Assembly: GCF_025154015.1 (NCBI RefSeq)
Contig: NZ_JAOAMV010000002.1
Span: 434,001-498,000 of the forward strand
Source: Tsuneonella litorea
GTDB lineage: Bacteria > Pseudomonadota > Alphaproteobacteria > Sphingomonadales > Sphingomonadaceae
Reading direction: 5' to 3'
Length of the DNA: 64,000 bases
Shown here: positions 17,158-25,640 of the stretch, one piece after another
How the letters are laid out: every line of letters starts with the position of its first letter
How positions within the stretch are numbered: position 1 is the stretch's first letter
Notes under the pieces: generated by a model
Database searches by the model: none
Seen by the model: only the letters and a program-made list of their open reading frames with translations
Told to the model about the DNA's origin: nothing
Translations under genes and position numbers: made by a program

Positions 17158-18015
17158 TCAGGACCAGACCGCCTCGGGCGGCAGGCTCATCAGGATCGCG
17201 TCAATGTTGCCGCCGGTCTTGAGTCCGAACAGCGTTCCCCGATCGTAAACGAGGTTGAACTCGGCATAGCGGCCGCGCCACTCGAGCTGCGTACGCTTGT
17301 CCTCGGGCGTGAAAGCGGTCGCCATGCGGCGGCGCACGATCTTGGGAAACACCTCGAGGAACGCCTTCCCGATGTCCTGCGTGAAGGCGAAATTGCGCTC
17401 CCAGGCGCCTTCGTCGCCGCATTCCAGGTGGTCGTAGAACACGCCCCCGACGCCGCGATGCACCCCGCGGTGGGGGATGTAGAAATAATCGTCGGCCCAC
17501 TTCCTGAAACGGTCGTAGTAGGTCGGGTTGTGGGCCGCGCAAGCGGCCCGGAACGCGGCGTGGAATTCGGCCGTGTCCTCGTCGTAGGGGATCGGCGGAT
17601 TGAGGTCCGCGCCGCCGCCGAACCACGCCTTGCCGGTGGTCAGGAATCGGGTGTTCATGTGCACCGCGGGTACGTGCGGGTTCGCCATGTGGGCGACCAG
17701 GCTGATACCGGTCGCCGTAAATCCGGGGTTATCGTCATCGGCCCCGTGAATGGTCGCCGCGAAGCCCGGCGCGAAATGGCCGTGGACGGTCGACACGTTG
17801 ACCCCGACCTTTTCGAACACCTGCCCCTTCATCACCCCGCGCACGCCGCCGCCCGGGTTGTCGTTGCCCTCCTCCTCGCGGCTCCACGGGGTGTATTCGA
17901 ACGCGGCGTCGGAACCGGCCTCGCGTTCGATGTCCTCGAATGCGGCGGTGATCCGGTCGCGCAGCGATTCGAACCAGTCCTTGGCGCGGGCGGTGTATGG
18001 GGTCCAGTCGGTCAT
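17158..18015 (-). CDS. hemF: Oxygen-dependent coproporphyrinogen III oxidase
   Basis: This 285-residue enzyme converts coproporphyrinogen III to protoporphyrinogen IX with oxygen in haem biosynthesis. Characteristic segments are NDNPGGGVRGVMKGQVFEK, HMNTRFLTTGKAWFGGGADLNP and the C-terminal FNLVYDRGTLFGLKTGGN. The ATG at 18015 gives the family-like start; the frame upstream overlaps the divergent pdeM gene. Confidence 0.96.
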   Translation of the reverse strand: MTDWTPYTARAKDWFESLRDRITAAFEDIEREAGSDAAFEYTPWSREEEGNDNPGGGVRGVMKGQVFEKVGVNVSTVHGHFAPGFAATIHGADDDNPGFTATGISLVAHMANPHVPAVHMNTRFLTTGKAWFGGGADLNPPIPYDEDTAEFHAAFRAACAAHNPTYYDRFRKWADDYFYIPHRGVHRGVGGVFYDHLECGDEGAWERNFAFTQDIGKAFLEVFPKIVRRRMATAFTPEDKRTQLEWRGRYAEFNLVYDRGTLFGLKTGGNIDAILMSLPPEAVWS

Positions 18016-18061
18016 CGCCTCTACCCTTGCCAAGCCGAATCCGCTGGGGCAAGAGCGCGCC

Positions 18062-18772
18062 ATGGTTCCCCTTTCGTTCGCTGGCGAGGAATTTGCCCTC
18101 ACGCAGGGCCGCGCGCTGTACTGGCCGCGCGAGCGCGCGCTGCTGGTGGCCGACCTGCACCTCGAAAAGGCGAGCTTTTTCGCGCGTCACGGCCAGCTGC
18201 TACCCCCCTACGACAGCCGCGAGACGCTCGAGCGGGTGGCGCTCGCCATCCGCGAGACTGGTGCGCGCCGGGTCTACACGCTGGGTGACAATTTTCACGA
18301 TCCGTCGGGGCCGGCACGGCTCGAACCCTACGCCGCCGGGATGCTCGCCGCGCTGACTCGCGCCACCGACTGGGTGTGGATCACCGGAAACCACGATGTC
18401 GGCACGAACGGCGCGGGCACGAGCGAGGCGAGCGTCGGCGGGAGCCTCGCCGACGAACTCGAGATCGCCGGGCTCGTGCTGCGGCACCGGGCGAAGCGCG
18501 GCGAAAGCCGACCGGAACTGTCCGGGCATTTCCATCCCCGCCTCCATCTCACGGTCCGCGACCGGCGAATACGGCGTCCTTGCGCGGTGATTAGCAGCGA
18601 CGACCGGGGATCGGGACGGATGATCCTGCCCGCCTTCGGCGCCCTGACCGGTGGCATGGATGCCGCTGCGCCGGAAATCCTCGAGGCATTGCAGCCGGCG
18701 CGCGCGATCGATGCCGTTGTCCCCGCCGGTGGCAAGCTTGCCACATTCGCGTTGTGGCGCGCTGCGGCCTGA
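18062..18772 (+). CDS. pdeM: Ligase-associated DNA damage response endonuclease PdeM-like
   Basis: This 236-residue calcineurin-like phosphoesterase has the metal motifs ADLHLEK (DxH), LGDNFHD (GDxxxD), ITGNHD (GNHD) and SGHFHPR (GHxH). The set and size fit the PdeM group, which in many bacteria neighbours a ligase and an Lhr-type helicase. Neither partner is next to it here. The ATG at 18062 was chosen because the frame upstream is antisense to hemF. Function in DNA damage is inferred from the family. Confidence 0.82.
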   Translation: MVPLSFAGEEFALTQGRALYWPRERALLVADLHLEKASFFARHGQLLPPYDSRETLERVALAIRETGARRVYTLGDNFHDPSGPARLEPYAAGMLAALTRATDWVWITGNHDVGTNGAGTSEASVGGSLADELEIAGLVLRHRAKRGESRPELSGHFHPRLHLTVRDRRIRRPCAVISSDDRGSGRMILPAFGALTGGMDAAAPEILEALQPARAIDAVVPAGGKLATFALWRAAA

Positions 18773-18837
18773 CCGCCCCCCCTTCCTAAACCGCGCTTTT
18801 CTCCCTAAGTAGCGCGCCGTAACCATCGGCAATTCTC

Positions 18838-18842
18838 AGGAG
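18838..18842 (+). promoter_or_regulatory. Ribosome binding site deciding the infC start
   Basis: AGGAG lies 8 nt before an ATA codon at 18851. No ATG, GTG or TTG occurs in frame near it until a GTG at 18938, deep in the conserved IF-3 sequence. Confidence 0.7.
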
Positions 18843-18850
18843 ACTGCCCC

Positions 18851-19393
18851 ATAGCCCGTCCCCCCCGGCGCTCACTGCAACCGCCCGTCAAGAGCGGCCC
18901 GCGCTACGATAATCTGATTCAATCCGACAAGGTTCGCGTGATCGACGAGAACGGCGAGAACCTCGGCGTGATGTACACGCGCGAAGCGATCGAACAGGCC
19001 GCCGACGTCGGCCTCAACCTGGTCGAGATTTCGCCCAACGCCGACCCGCCGGTTGCCAAGTTCCTCGACGTCGGAAAATACCGGTACGAGGCGCAGAAGA
19101 AGGCGAACGCCGCCCGCAAGACGCAGAAGACGCAGGATATCAAAGAGATAAAGATGCGTCCCAACATCGATGATCACGATTACGATGTGAAGATGCGCAG
19201 CGTCACCAAGTTCATCGGCGAAGGCGACAAGGTCAAGATGACCCTGCGCTTCCGCGGCCGTGAAATGGCGCACCAGGAACTCGGCATCGAACTTTTGCGC
19301 CGCGTGCAGGACGACGTGACCGAGATCGCCAAGGTCGAGGCATTTCCCCGCCTTGAAGGCCGGCAGATGGTGATGGTTCTCGCCCCCAAGTAA
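18851..19393 (+). CDS. infC: Translation initiation factor IF-3, probable AUA start codon
   Basis: This protein of about 180 residues binds the 30S subunit and monitors start-codon selection. The N-terminal domain contains SGPRYDNLIQSDKVRVIDE and NLGVMYTREAIEQA. The linker and C-terminal domain follow with MRPNIDDHDYDVKMR and MTLRFRGREMAHQELG. The reading frame is open from an ATA at 18851, which sits 8 nt after AGGAG and gives the usual ARPPRRSLQPPVKSGPRYD N-terminus. Starting at the GTG at 18938 would remove conserved residues. E. coli infC starts at the rare AUU, used for IF-3 autoregulation, so an AUA start fits the same logic. Confidence 0.92.
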   Translation: MARPPRRSLQPPVKSGPRYDNLIQSDKVRVIDENGENLGVMYTREAIEQAADVGLNLVEISPNADPPVAKFLDVGKYRYEAQKKANAARKTQKTQDIKEIKMRPNIDDHDYDVKMRSVTKFIGEGDKVKMTLRFRGREMAHQELGIELLRRVQDDVTEIAKVEAFPRLEGRQMVMVLAPK

Positions 19394-19404
19394 CAACCAC
19401 TCGA

Positions 19405-19435
19405 CGATCCTTGCCGGCCGGACCGGCGAGGATCG
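19405..19435 (+). terminator. Hairpin after infC
   Basis: A 13-bp stem (CGATCCTTGCCGG with CCGGCGAGGATCG, one G-T pair) closes a 5-nt loop, 12 nt after the infC stop. No T-run follows on the plus strand (GAAACG), so it may stabilise the 3' end or act with Rho. Confidence 0.55.
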
Positions 19436-19502
19436 GAAACGTCGACCGCTGCCCACGAAGTCTTGCGCCGATCCCCCTGCCACCGGTCGGGGCGGCCGAC
19501 GC

Positions 19503-20132
19503 CTATTCGATCGAAAAGTCGAGCAACGTGAAGCGCGCGGGCGCGGTCGCATAGACGCCGTGCCCGCGACCGCCGCCGCCGCCGAACGTCATGCTGACCG
19601 ATTGTGCCTCGGCGAGCGCCTCGGCAAACGCGCGCGGATTGCCGCCAGCGGTGCTCGACAACACGCCAATCCATCGCGGATCGTCGAGACGCGCGGTGAA
19701 GGTATGCGTGCCAGGCGTCAGCACCGGCGCTTGCGGGGAATACCAGCGATAGGTCTCGTAACGCCCGCGCGCGCTCCAGTTGTCGCCGGTACGCTGGATC
19801 GCGAGACCGAACGTGCCGGACGCACTGCCGTTGGCCGCCACCAGCCTCGTGCCCGGTGCGGCATCGATGCGATAACGCAGACTGATCGACCGCGCCCCTT
19901 TGAGCGAGCCGACGGGAAGCGTCACGTAATGGACTTCGCCCTGCCCGCGGAGGGGAAAGGCGAACCACGGGCCGTTGGGTCCCGGCTGCATCGTGGCGGG
20001 CATGTTGATCGAATAGTTCTTGCCGCGGATGACCGGTCCGATCTGCCACGCTGATGCTGGAGGCGGCGCTGCGGCGGCAACGGCGGCAAGGCCGGCCGCG
20101 CCGAGGGCGATGGGAGCGAGAATCTTTCTCAT
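19503..20132 (-). CDS. Secreted protein of unknown function
   Basis: This 209-residue protein has a signal peptide (about 1-28, ending PASAW). The mature part looks all-beta: WQIGPVIRGKNYSINMPATM near the start, then GEVHYVTLPVGSLKGARSISLRYRI and a glycine-rich GGGGGRGHGVY near the C-terminus. The alternating pattern resembles a jelly-roll or carbohydrate-binding fold, but I recognise no family and no catalytic motif. It is transcribed alone, convergent with infC. Confidence 0.8.
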   Translation of the reverse strand: MRKILAPIALGAAGLAAVAAAAPPPASAWQIGPVIRGKNYSINMPATMQPGPNGPWFAFPLRGQGEVHYVTLPVGSLKGARSISLRYRIDAAPGTRLVAANGSASGTFGLAIQRTGDNWSARGRYETYRWYSPQAPVLTPGTHTFTARLDDPRWIGVLSSTAGGNPRAFAEALAEAQSVSMTFGGGGGRGHGVYATAPARFTLLDFSIE

Positions 20133-20233
20133 GACGACGAACTTGGGGGAAAGTCGCTTGCAAGCGACTGAACCGCCCGGTTGCCTGCGCTTCAGGTTCG
20201 GCTAGACACGCATCCGGGGGAGATGCGCCACAC

Positions 20234-21658
20234 ATGACCGCACGCCGTATCGGGTTCATCGCCGGGCTCGTCCTGTTCACCGTCACCATCGTTTTTCCGC
20301 CGCCGGGCGACATGCCGCGCGAGGCGTGGACCGTCGCTGGCCTCGTGCTGTGGATGGCGGCATGGTGGATGACCGAGGCGATCCCGCTCACCGCCACCGC
20401 GCTGCTGCCTTTCGTGGTGCTGCCGCTCGCCGGGGTCCTGACCGCGAAGGACACCGCCAGCGCCTATTACGATCCGATCCTGTTCCTGATCCTGGGGGGC
20501 GCCTTCGTTGCCCTGGCCATCGAGCGCACCGGGCTGCATCGCAAATTGAGCCTTTCGATACTGCGGACGATCGGCCGGGGCGGCGCGCACGGCGAGATGC
20601 GGCTGCTACTGGCGTTCATGACCAGCGCGGCGGCGCTGTCGATGCTCATTTCGAATACTTCGACGGCGCTGATCATGATGCCGATGGCGCTCGCGGTGCT
20701 CGCCGGCGGGGGAATCCACGAAGGGGAGCGCGACGGGCTGGCTGGTGCGCTGCCCATCGGGATCGCCTTTGCCGCCAGCATCGGGGGCCTCGGCACGATC
20801 GTCGGATCGCCGACCAACGGCATCGCCGTGGCCCTGATCGCCGACCTGACCGGTACCCGCATCAGCTTCGCGGAATGGATGGCCTACGGCCTGCCGGTCG
20901 TCATCATCGGCATCCCGCTGGCCGCCGTCATCATCGCGCGGGTCCAGCGCATCGCCGATCATCCCTTCGACGTCGCCGGCGCGCGCGAGGCGATCGACGA
21001 CCACACCCCGTGGTCTACCCCGCAGAAGCGCCTGCTGCCGATCATCGGCGGGGCATTCGCGCTGTGGGCGACCCAGCTGCTCGTCGCGCCGCTGCTGCCC
21101 GCCAATTCGTGGACCGACGGCACTATCGCGATCCTCGCCGGTCTTTCGCTGTTCGTCATACCCGACGGCACCGGGCGCCCCCTGCTCACCTGGCCCGAGG
21201 CCGACCGCGCGCCCTGGGGGGTGATCATGATGTTCGGCGGCGGGCTGGCGCTGGCGGCAGGAATGGGAGCGTCGGGCCTTGCCGACTGGCTGGGCCAGGC
21301 GCTGTTGCCGCTGGAAGTCTTCCCGCTCGTCATGATCGCACTTGCGGTGGTCGCGCTCGTCATCGTGGTTACCGAGTTCGCCAGCAACGTGGCGACCGCG
21401 AGCGCCATCATCCCGGTCGTCGCGAGCCTGTGCGTGGCGCTCGGCGCGGACCCGGTGCTGCTGGCGATGCCCGCGGCGCTGGCCGCAAGCTGGGGATTTA
21501 TGCTGCCCGCGGGCACCGGTCCCAACGCGATCGCCTGGGCGACGGGGCGCATCCACCTGCCCCGCATGGTCGGGTCAGGCATCCTCCTCGACGTCGCCGG
21601 TCCGCTGCTCATCGTCGGGAGTGTCTGGGGCACCGCCACGCTGCTTGGTTACGGTTGA
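20234..21658 (+). CDS. SLC13/DASS-family sodium:anion symporter
   Basis: This 474-residue inner-membrane protein has about 11-12 hydrophobic helices. DASS-family signatures include WMTEAIPLTATALLPFVVLPL, a first substrate motif SNTSTALIMMP, GSPTNGIA and a second motif TEFASNVATASAIIP. Such carriers import di- or tricarboxylates, or sulfate, with sodium. No catabolic neighbour suggests the substrate. The ATG at 20234 places the first helix directly after a short basic N-terminus. Confidence 0.88.
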   Translation: MTARRIGFIAGLVLFTVTIVFPPPGDMPREAWTVAGLVLWMAAWWMTEAIPLTATALLPFVVLPLAGVLTAKDTASAYYDPILFLILGGAFVALAIERTGLHRKLSLSILRTIGRGGAHGEMRLLLAFMTSAAALSMLISNTSTALIMMPMALAVLAGGGIHEGERDGLAGALPIGIAFAASIGGLGTIVGSPTNGIAVALIADLTGTRISFAEWMAYGLPVVIIGIPLAAVIIARVQRIADHPFDVAGAREAIDDHTPWSTPQKRLLPIIGGAFALWATQLLVAPLLPANSWTDGTIAILAGLSLFVIPDGTGRPLLTWPEADRAPWGVIMMFGGGLALAAGMGASGLADWLGQALLPLEVFPLVMIALAVVALVIVVTEFASNVATASAIIPVVASLCVALGADPVLLAMPAALAASWGFMLPAGTGPNAIAWATGRIHLPRMVGSGILLDVAGPLLIVGSVWGTATLLGYG

Positions 21659-21676
21659 AATCATTTTCTCGCCGCG

Positions 21677-21729
21677 CTAACCGCGCCGCATACCGGCGAG
21701 CCGGCGGAGATGCGTCCTGCGGAGGTTAG
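21677..21729 (+). other. Structured leader candidate upstream of the PLP lyase gene
   Basis: CTAACC (21677-21682) pairs with GGTTAG (21724-21729) and encloses CGCAT/ATGCG, an inner CCGG-CGAG-CCGG hairpin and a TCC-TGC-GGA hairpin. A GGCG-CGAG-CGCC hairpin follows at about 21730-21741. The nested pairs form a junction-like fold 67 nt before the start at 21796. The position before a sulfur amino-acid gene suggests a cis-regulatory RNA, but it does not match the SAM-II pattern I know. Confidence 0.35.
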
Positions 21730-21795
21730 GGCGCGAGCGCCCCGGCCCCTTCGCCGCCCCCGCCTTCCTGGGGGCACCGGACCGGATGACCTGAC

Positions 21796-23088
21796 ATGAC
21801 CGACACGCCTAGCCGCAAGCCCAAGCCGACCCTAACCCGCATCGGCAATCGCGAACTCTCGCCCGCGACCCTGATGATGGGCGCAGGTTACGACCCCGCC
21901 CTGTCGGAGGGCAGCCTCAAGCCGCCGATGTTCCTGACCAGCACGTTCGCTTTTGAGAATGCCGCGGCGGGCAAGCATCACTTCGAGGGGATCACCGGCA
22001 AGCGCCCGGGCGGCGCCGAAGGCCTGGTCTATTCACGCTTCAACGGGCCGAACCAGCAGATCCTCGAAGAGCGCCTGGCGATCTGGGACGGCGCGGAAGA
22101 GGCGCTGTGTTTCTCGAGCGGAATGACCGCGATCTGCGTGCTGATGCTGGCGCTGTGCGATGCCGGCGACGTGATCGTCCATTCCGGACCGCTCTATGCC
22201 GCGAGCGAGGGCTTCGTCGCCAAGCACATGAGCCGCTTCGGCGTCTCCTACGTCGACTTCCCCGCAGGTGCCGACCGCGCCGAGCTCGACGGCGTGCTGG
22301 CGAAGGCCAAGGCGCAGGCGGAACGCAGCGGCGGCAAGGTCGCGATGATCTACCTCGAAAGCCCCGCCAATCCGACCAACGCGCTCGTCGACGTGGAGGC
22401 GGTGCGCGACGCGCGCGATGCGGCGCTGTCCGCCGATTGCCCGATCGCGATCGACAACACCTTTCTCGGCCCCCTGTGGTCGAAGCCGATCGACCACGGC
22501 GCCGATCTCGTCGTCTATTCGCTGACCAAGTACGTAGGTGGCCATTCAGACCTCGTCGCGGGCAGCGTTTCGGGGGCGAAGAAGTGGATCACTCCGGTGC
22601 GGATGCTGCGCAACACGATGGGCGGCATCGCGGACCCCAACACCGCGTGGATGCTGCTGCGCAGCCTCGAGACGGTCGAACTGCGAATGAGCCGTGCCGG
22701 CGAGAACGCGGCGAAAGTCTGCGATTACCTCAAGGGCCATCCCAAGGTCGAAGGCCTGGGATACCTCGGCTTCGTTCAGGACCCGCGCCAGAAGGACATA
22801 TTCGAGCGTCACTGCACGGGTGCAGGTTCCACCTTCTCGCTGTTCATCAAGGGCGGCGAGGCCGAGTGCTTCCGCTTCCTCGACGCGCTGACAATCGCCA
22901 AGCTCGCGGTCAGCCTGGGCGGCACCGAGACGCTCGCCAGCCACCCTGCCTCGATGACGCACCTGTCGGTTCCCGACGCCCGCAAGCAGGCGCTCGGGAT
23001 CACCGATAACCTGGTGCGCATCAGCATCGGCATCGAGGACGCCGACGACCTGATCGCGGACTTCGCGCAGGCGCTCGACGCGGTGTGA
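21796..23088 (+). CDS. Cys/Met-metabolism PLP enzyme, cystathionine gamma-synthase family
   Basis: This 430-residue PLP-dependent enzyme belongs to the cystathionine gamma-synthase/methionine gamma-lyase family. Visible signatures are VYSRFNGPNQQILEERLA, FSSGMTAICVLMLAL for cofactor binding, IYLESPANPTN, IAIDNTFLGP and the PLP lysine in SLTKYVGGHSD. It probably makes or breaks a gamma-substituted sulfur amino acid. Its longer N-terminus (about 40 residues before the fold) resembles a sphingomonad subgroup annotated only as a family member. A structured leader precedes it. Confidence 0.88.
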   Translation: MTDTPSRKPKPTLTRIGNRELSPATLMMGAGYDPALSEGSLKPPMFLTSTFAFENAAAGKHHFEGITGKRPGGAEGLVYSRFNGPNQQILEERLAIWDGAEEALCFSSGMTAICVLMLALCDAGDVIVHSGPLYAASEGFVAKHMSRFGVSYVDFPAGADRAELDGVLAKAKAQAERSGGKVAMIYLESPANPTNALVDVEAVRDARDAALSADCPIAIDNTFLGPLWSKPIDHGADLVVYSLTKYVGGHSDLVAGSVSGAKKWITPVRMLRNTMGGIADPNTAWMLLRSLETVELRMSRAGENAAKVCDYLKGHPKVEGLGYLGFVQDPRQKDIFERHCTGAGSTFSLFIKGGEAECFRFLDALTIAKLAVSLGGTETLASHPASMTHLSVPDARKQALGITDNLVRISIGIEDADDLIADFAQALDAV

Positions 23089-23272
23089 GGGCGACTTCGC
23101 CCTTTTGATGGAGCGCGCGCGGGGTTCTGGAAAGCAGAACCTCGTAATGGCCGCACTAGGCATCGGATGTCCCCAAGTCGCGTCGGTCGGCGAATCATCA
23201 GAAGATCATCGGTTCGCCATCATGGGCTGCCCTGAAAGCCGGCGGTAGATCAGCCGCCGAAGGAGGGATGCC

Positions 23273-24157
23273 ATGTTGCCACTAGCGAATCGCGTCCGCT
23301 TGTTGCCCGTTTTTGCCTCCCTGGCCTGTGCCGCCGGGTGCGGCGGTGGAGACGGCGCATCGCCTGCACCGGCGCTCAGTGCATCTTCGCCTGCGCCTGC
23401 GCCTGGACCGAGTGCTCCGCCGCCTTCATCGCCGAGCTTCAACACGGTCCCGTTCGCGCTGGGACAGCCCGCGGGTTTTACCTACGCGGTCCTGGGCTAT
23501 CGGGTAGCGGGCAAGGCCGGTCCATTCGAAAACATTCCCGATCCGTCGACAATCGATCCCACGGTCCCGCTCGGCCTCACCTACTCAGGCTCGGGTCTAT
23601 TCCGCTTGTCGGTAGGCGGGTTGGGAGAGGGATCGCTGGTCCCCAACGGTGGAGGCGGGATTGCAAGCGCGGACGGGCGAACAACCCAGTTCGGGTTCAA
23701 TGCACTGGGCGGTGCCGGGAGCATCGGCGAAGCACTGGACCTGGACGCGCGACCACTGGCCAGCACAGCGTGGGGCTACCTCTCGATTACGGCACGCCCC
23801 TCATCCCTTTATTATGCCGACGACTATCCATTCCTCTACGGCGTGCCGACCGCGTCGATGGCTGTTCCGACCACCGGGTTTGCCGACTTTCGCACCTGCT
23901 GTGACACGACGTATTCCGCAATCCGGGTCGACTACGCGAGCGGCGGGATGACGGCGACCCGGCTTGGTGACAACATAACATTCATCGATGTCGCCCTTGG
24001 CATCGACCGCTCGACTTTCTCGGGACGGTTTGCGAGCAAGGACGGCGAGGGGACGGTCGAAGGGCGCTTCACCGGGTCCGATGGCCGCGAGTTGATGATG
24101 CGGATGATCGTGCCAGGCAAGGCCGCCTACCTGGTCCCCATGAGGAAGATAGACTAA
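23273..24157 (+). CDS. Surface-type lipoprotein, transferrin-binding-protein-like barrel
   Basis: This 294-residue protein has a lipoprotein signal with Cys23 in the lipobox (CAAGC), then a CGGGDG start and a Pro/Ala/Ser linker to about residue 55. The rest is glycine-rich beta sequence. The C-terminal pattern (TFSGRFASKDGEGTVEGRFTGSDGREL) resembles the handle/barrel ends of TbpB-like and Slam-exported lipoproteins, where GRFYGP-like motifs occur. It is organised like the lipoprotein at 37101. The family link is by pattern only and the ligand is unknown. Confidence 0.8.
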   Translation: MLPLANRVRLLPVFASLACAAGCGGGDGASPAPALSASSPAPAPGPSAPPPSSPSFNTVPFALGQPAGFTYAVLGYRVAGKAGPFENIPDPSTIDPTVPLGLTYSGSGLFRLSVGGLGEGSLVPNGGGGIASADGRTTQFGFNALGGAGSIGEALDLDARPLASTAWGYLSITARPSSLYYADDYPFLYGVPTASMAVPTTGFADFRTCCDTTYSAIRVDYASGGMTATRLGDNITFIDVALGIDRSTFSGRFASKDGEGTVEGRFTGSDGRELMMRMIVPGKAAYLVPMRKID

Positions 24158-24213
24158 TCCCAATCCTCGGAAGCGGAACAAGGCACGAGCTTCCCCCGCG
24201 CCTGCCAGATCGA

Positions 24214-24750
24214 TCAACCTTGCCTTTGCCCCATCTCGCGCTCGAAGCTCTCGACCGCTTCGATGCCCCGTTCGGCTTGCAGCTTGAGCTTGGTCAGCGA
24301 ATTCGCCGCAGCCAGCGACGCCTTGCCGACCTCGTCGGCAAGTTCGGCTTCGGTCAGGCCGGGTACGTGGGTGACCGTGTTCACGAAGGTCAGTCTGCAC
24401 CTCCCATCGGTCAGCGGTTCGATCGAGTAGGCCTCGTGGCTGCCGAGCCGGCGCCCCACGGGCGGGACGATGCTGGCGGTGTAGGCATAGGCACGACCCG
24501 GGACGGCCTCGGTCACGCGGAACAGGAAATTGAGGTCTGGCGCCAGATCGTACCACAGGCGGTATTCGGGCGGGTCCGTCGCGATCACGCGGATTTCGTT
24601 GCCACGCGCCCGCAGCTGGTGACGCTCGTCGCCAAAGTCCAGCAGCGCATAGACAGCGTCCGCCGGGCGTTCGATCTCGATCGAGGTCTTCAGCTCGATC
24701 GGCACGTCGGGTACGAGGACCGCCCTGTTGCGCTTGAACAGTCCGAACAT
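24214..24750 (-). CDS. SRPBCC (START-like) family protein
   Basis: This 178-residue protein shows the SRPBCC layout: an N-terminal strand with IEIERPADAVYALLDFGDERHQL, central beta strands, and a long C-terminal helix (about 140-175) with AELADEVGKASLAAANSLTKLKLQAE. Such domains bind hydrophobic ligands or carry polyketide and lipid cargo. No specific ligand can be named. It has no signal peptide. Confidence 0.75.
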   Translation of the reverse strand: MFGLFKRNRAVLVPDVPIELKTSIEIERPADAVYALLDFGDERHQLRARGNEIRVIATDPPEYRLWYDLAPDLNFLFRVTEAVPGRAYAYTASIVPPVGRRLGSHEAYSIEPLTDGRCRLTFVNTVTHVPGLTEAELADEVGKASLAAANSLTKLKLQAERGIEAVESFEREMGQRQG

Positions 24751-24821
24751 CGAGCACCCCGCGCCAGTATCGCGGGACGGGAATAACCCCGACGCGTTAG
24801 CGCCCGGTTATCGCGGGGGCA

Positions 24822-25355
24822 TCAGCCCCTCCACTCGCGGCGTTCCTCGGCCTGGCGAAGCACTTCGTAGGCGACCTGGATCTTCTGGAACTCGGCGGCG
24901 GCCTCCTTGTCGCCCGGGGCGACATCCGGGTGGACCTTCTTCGCGCGCTCGCGAAAGGCCTTCTTTATCGCGGCGAAATCGGCATCGTTTTCAAGCTCGA
25001 GCACGTCGAGCGCGCGCATCTCGTCGGCCGAGCGGCTGCCGTCGCCGCTGCCGCCCCAGCCGTAGTGGGACGCTTCCGCATAACCGGCGTTGTCGCGCTT
25101 CTCGTTCGCCGCGCGCTCGGCCGCTTCCTCCTTCGACAGCCCTTCGAAATAGTCCCACTTCGAATTGTATTCGGCAGCGTGCCTCTGGCAGAAATGCCAG
25201 CGGTCCGGGCTGTTGGGGCTCTTGGGCGCGGGGCAGTCGCCCGGTTCCTCGCATCCGTGCCGATCGCACAGGCGCACCGTCGCCGCATCGCGCGACGAAC
25301 CGTAGCCGCGCCAGCGCGGAAAGCCCCAGTCCATCGATCGCCGCGCGCCTGCCAT
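24822..25355 (-). CDS. J-domain protein with C-terminal DnaJ domain and Cys/His-rich N-terminus
   Basis: This 177-residue protein carries its J domain at the C-terminus (about 113-175), with the HPD motif in KKVHPDVAPGDK. The N-terminal half contains a Cys/His cluster, CDRHGCEEPGDC and later WHFCQRH, that could bind zinc. J domains stimulate DnaK ATPase activity. The reversed order and the short spacer differ from DnaJ and CbpA. The type is common in sphingomonads, and the client is unknown. Confidence 0.85.
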   Translation of the reverse strand: MAGARRSMDWGFPRWRGYGSSRDAATVRLCDRHGCEEPGDCPAPKSPNSPDRWHFCQRHAAEYNSKWDYFEGLSKEEAAERAANEKRDNAGYAEASHYGWGGSGDGSRSADEMRALDVLELENDADFAAIKKAFRERAKKVHPDVAPGDKEAAAEFQKIQVAYEVLRQAEERREWRG

Positions 25356-25445
25356 GCCCTTAACCTAGGTGCTCGGGCCGGGAATGGAAAGCGAGGGAAA
25401 CGGTTTCGAAAGGACTTTGTTGCACTGCAATATGAAAGTCCCTAA

Positions 25446-25640
25446 ATGAAACCTGTTATGACGAAGCCCAGCCCCCAGCTCCTCTTTTCCGCCGTGGTCA
25501 GCGCGCTTGCAATGGCGATGCTCGCGCTGAGCGGCCCGACCATTTCGTCGCAGACCCGCTCGAGCCATGAAGGAGCGCCGGCAGCAGCGGGGATCGAGTT
25601 GCTCTCGCCCCCCGCCTTGCCGGCGCTCTTTCCGCGCTAG
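25446..25640 (+). CDS. Small secreted or anchored protein, unknown
   Basis: This is a possible 64-residue protein with an uncleaved or cleaved signal-like helix (about 10-30, LLFSAVVSALAMAMLALSG) and a proline-rich tail. Its stop overlaps the end of pal on the other strand by 4 bp. A clear ribosome site is lacking and I recognise no family, so it may be spurious. Confidence 0.4.
   Translation: MKPVMTKPSPQLLFSAVVSALAMAMLALSGPTISSQTRSSHEGAPAAAGIELLSPPALPALFPR

Noticed and set aside
18938-19393. infC starting at the GTG at 18938
   Set aside because: It would remove conserved N-terminal residues of IF-3 and ignore the AGGAG site and open frame from 18851.
21659-21795. SAM-II or SAH riboswitch before the PLP enzyme
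   Set aside because: I could not match the conserved core sequences or pseudoknot of either class; only a generic structured leader is claimed.
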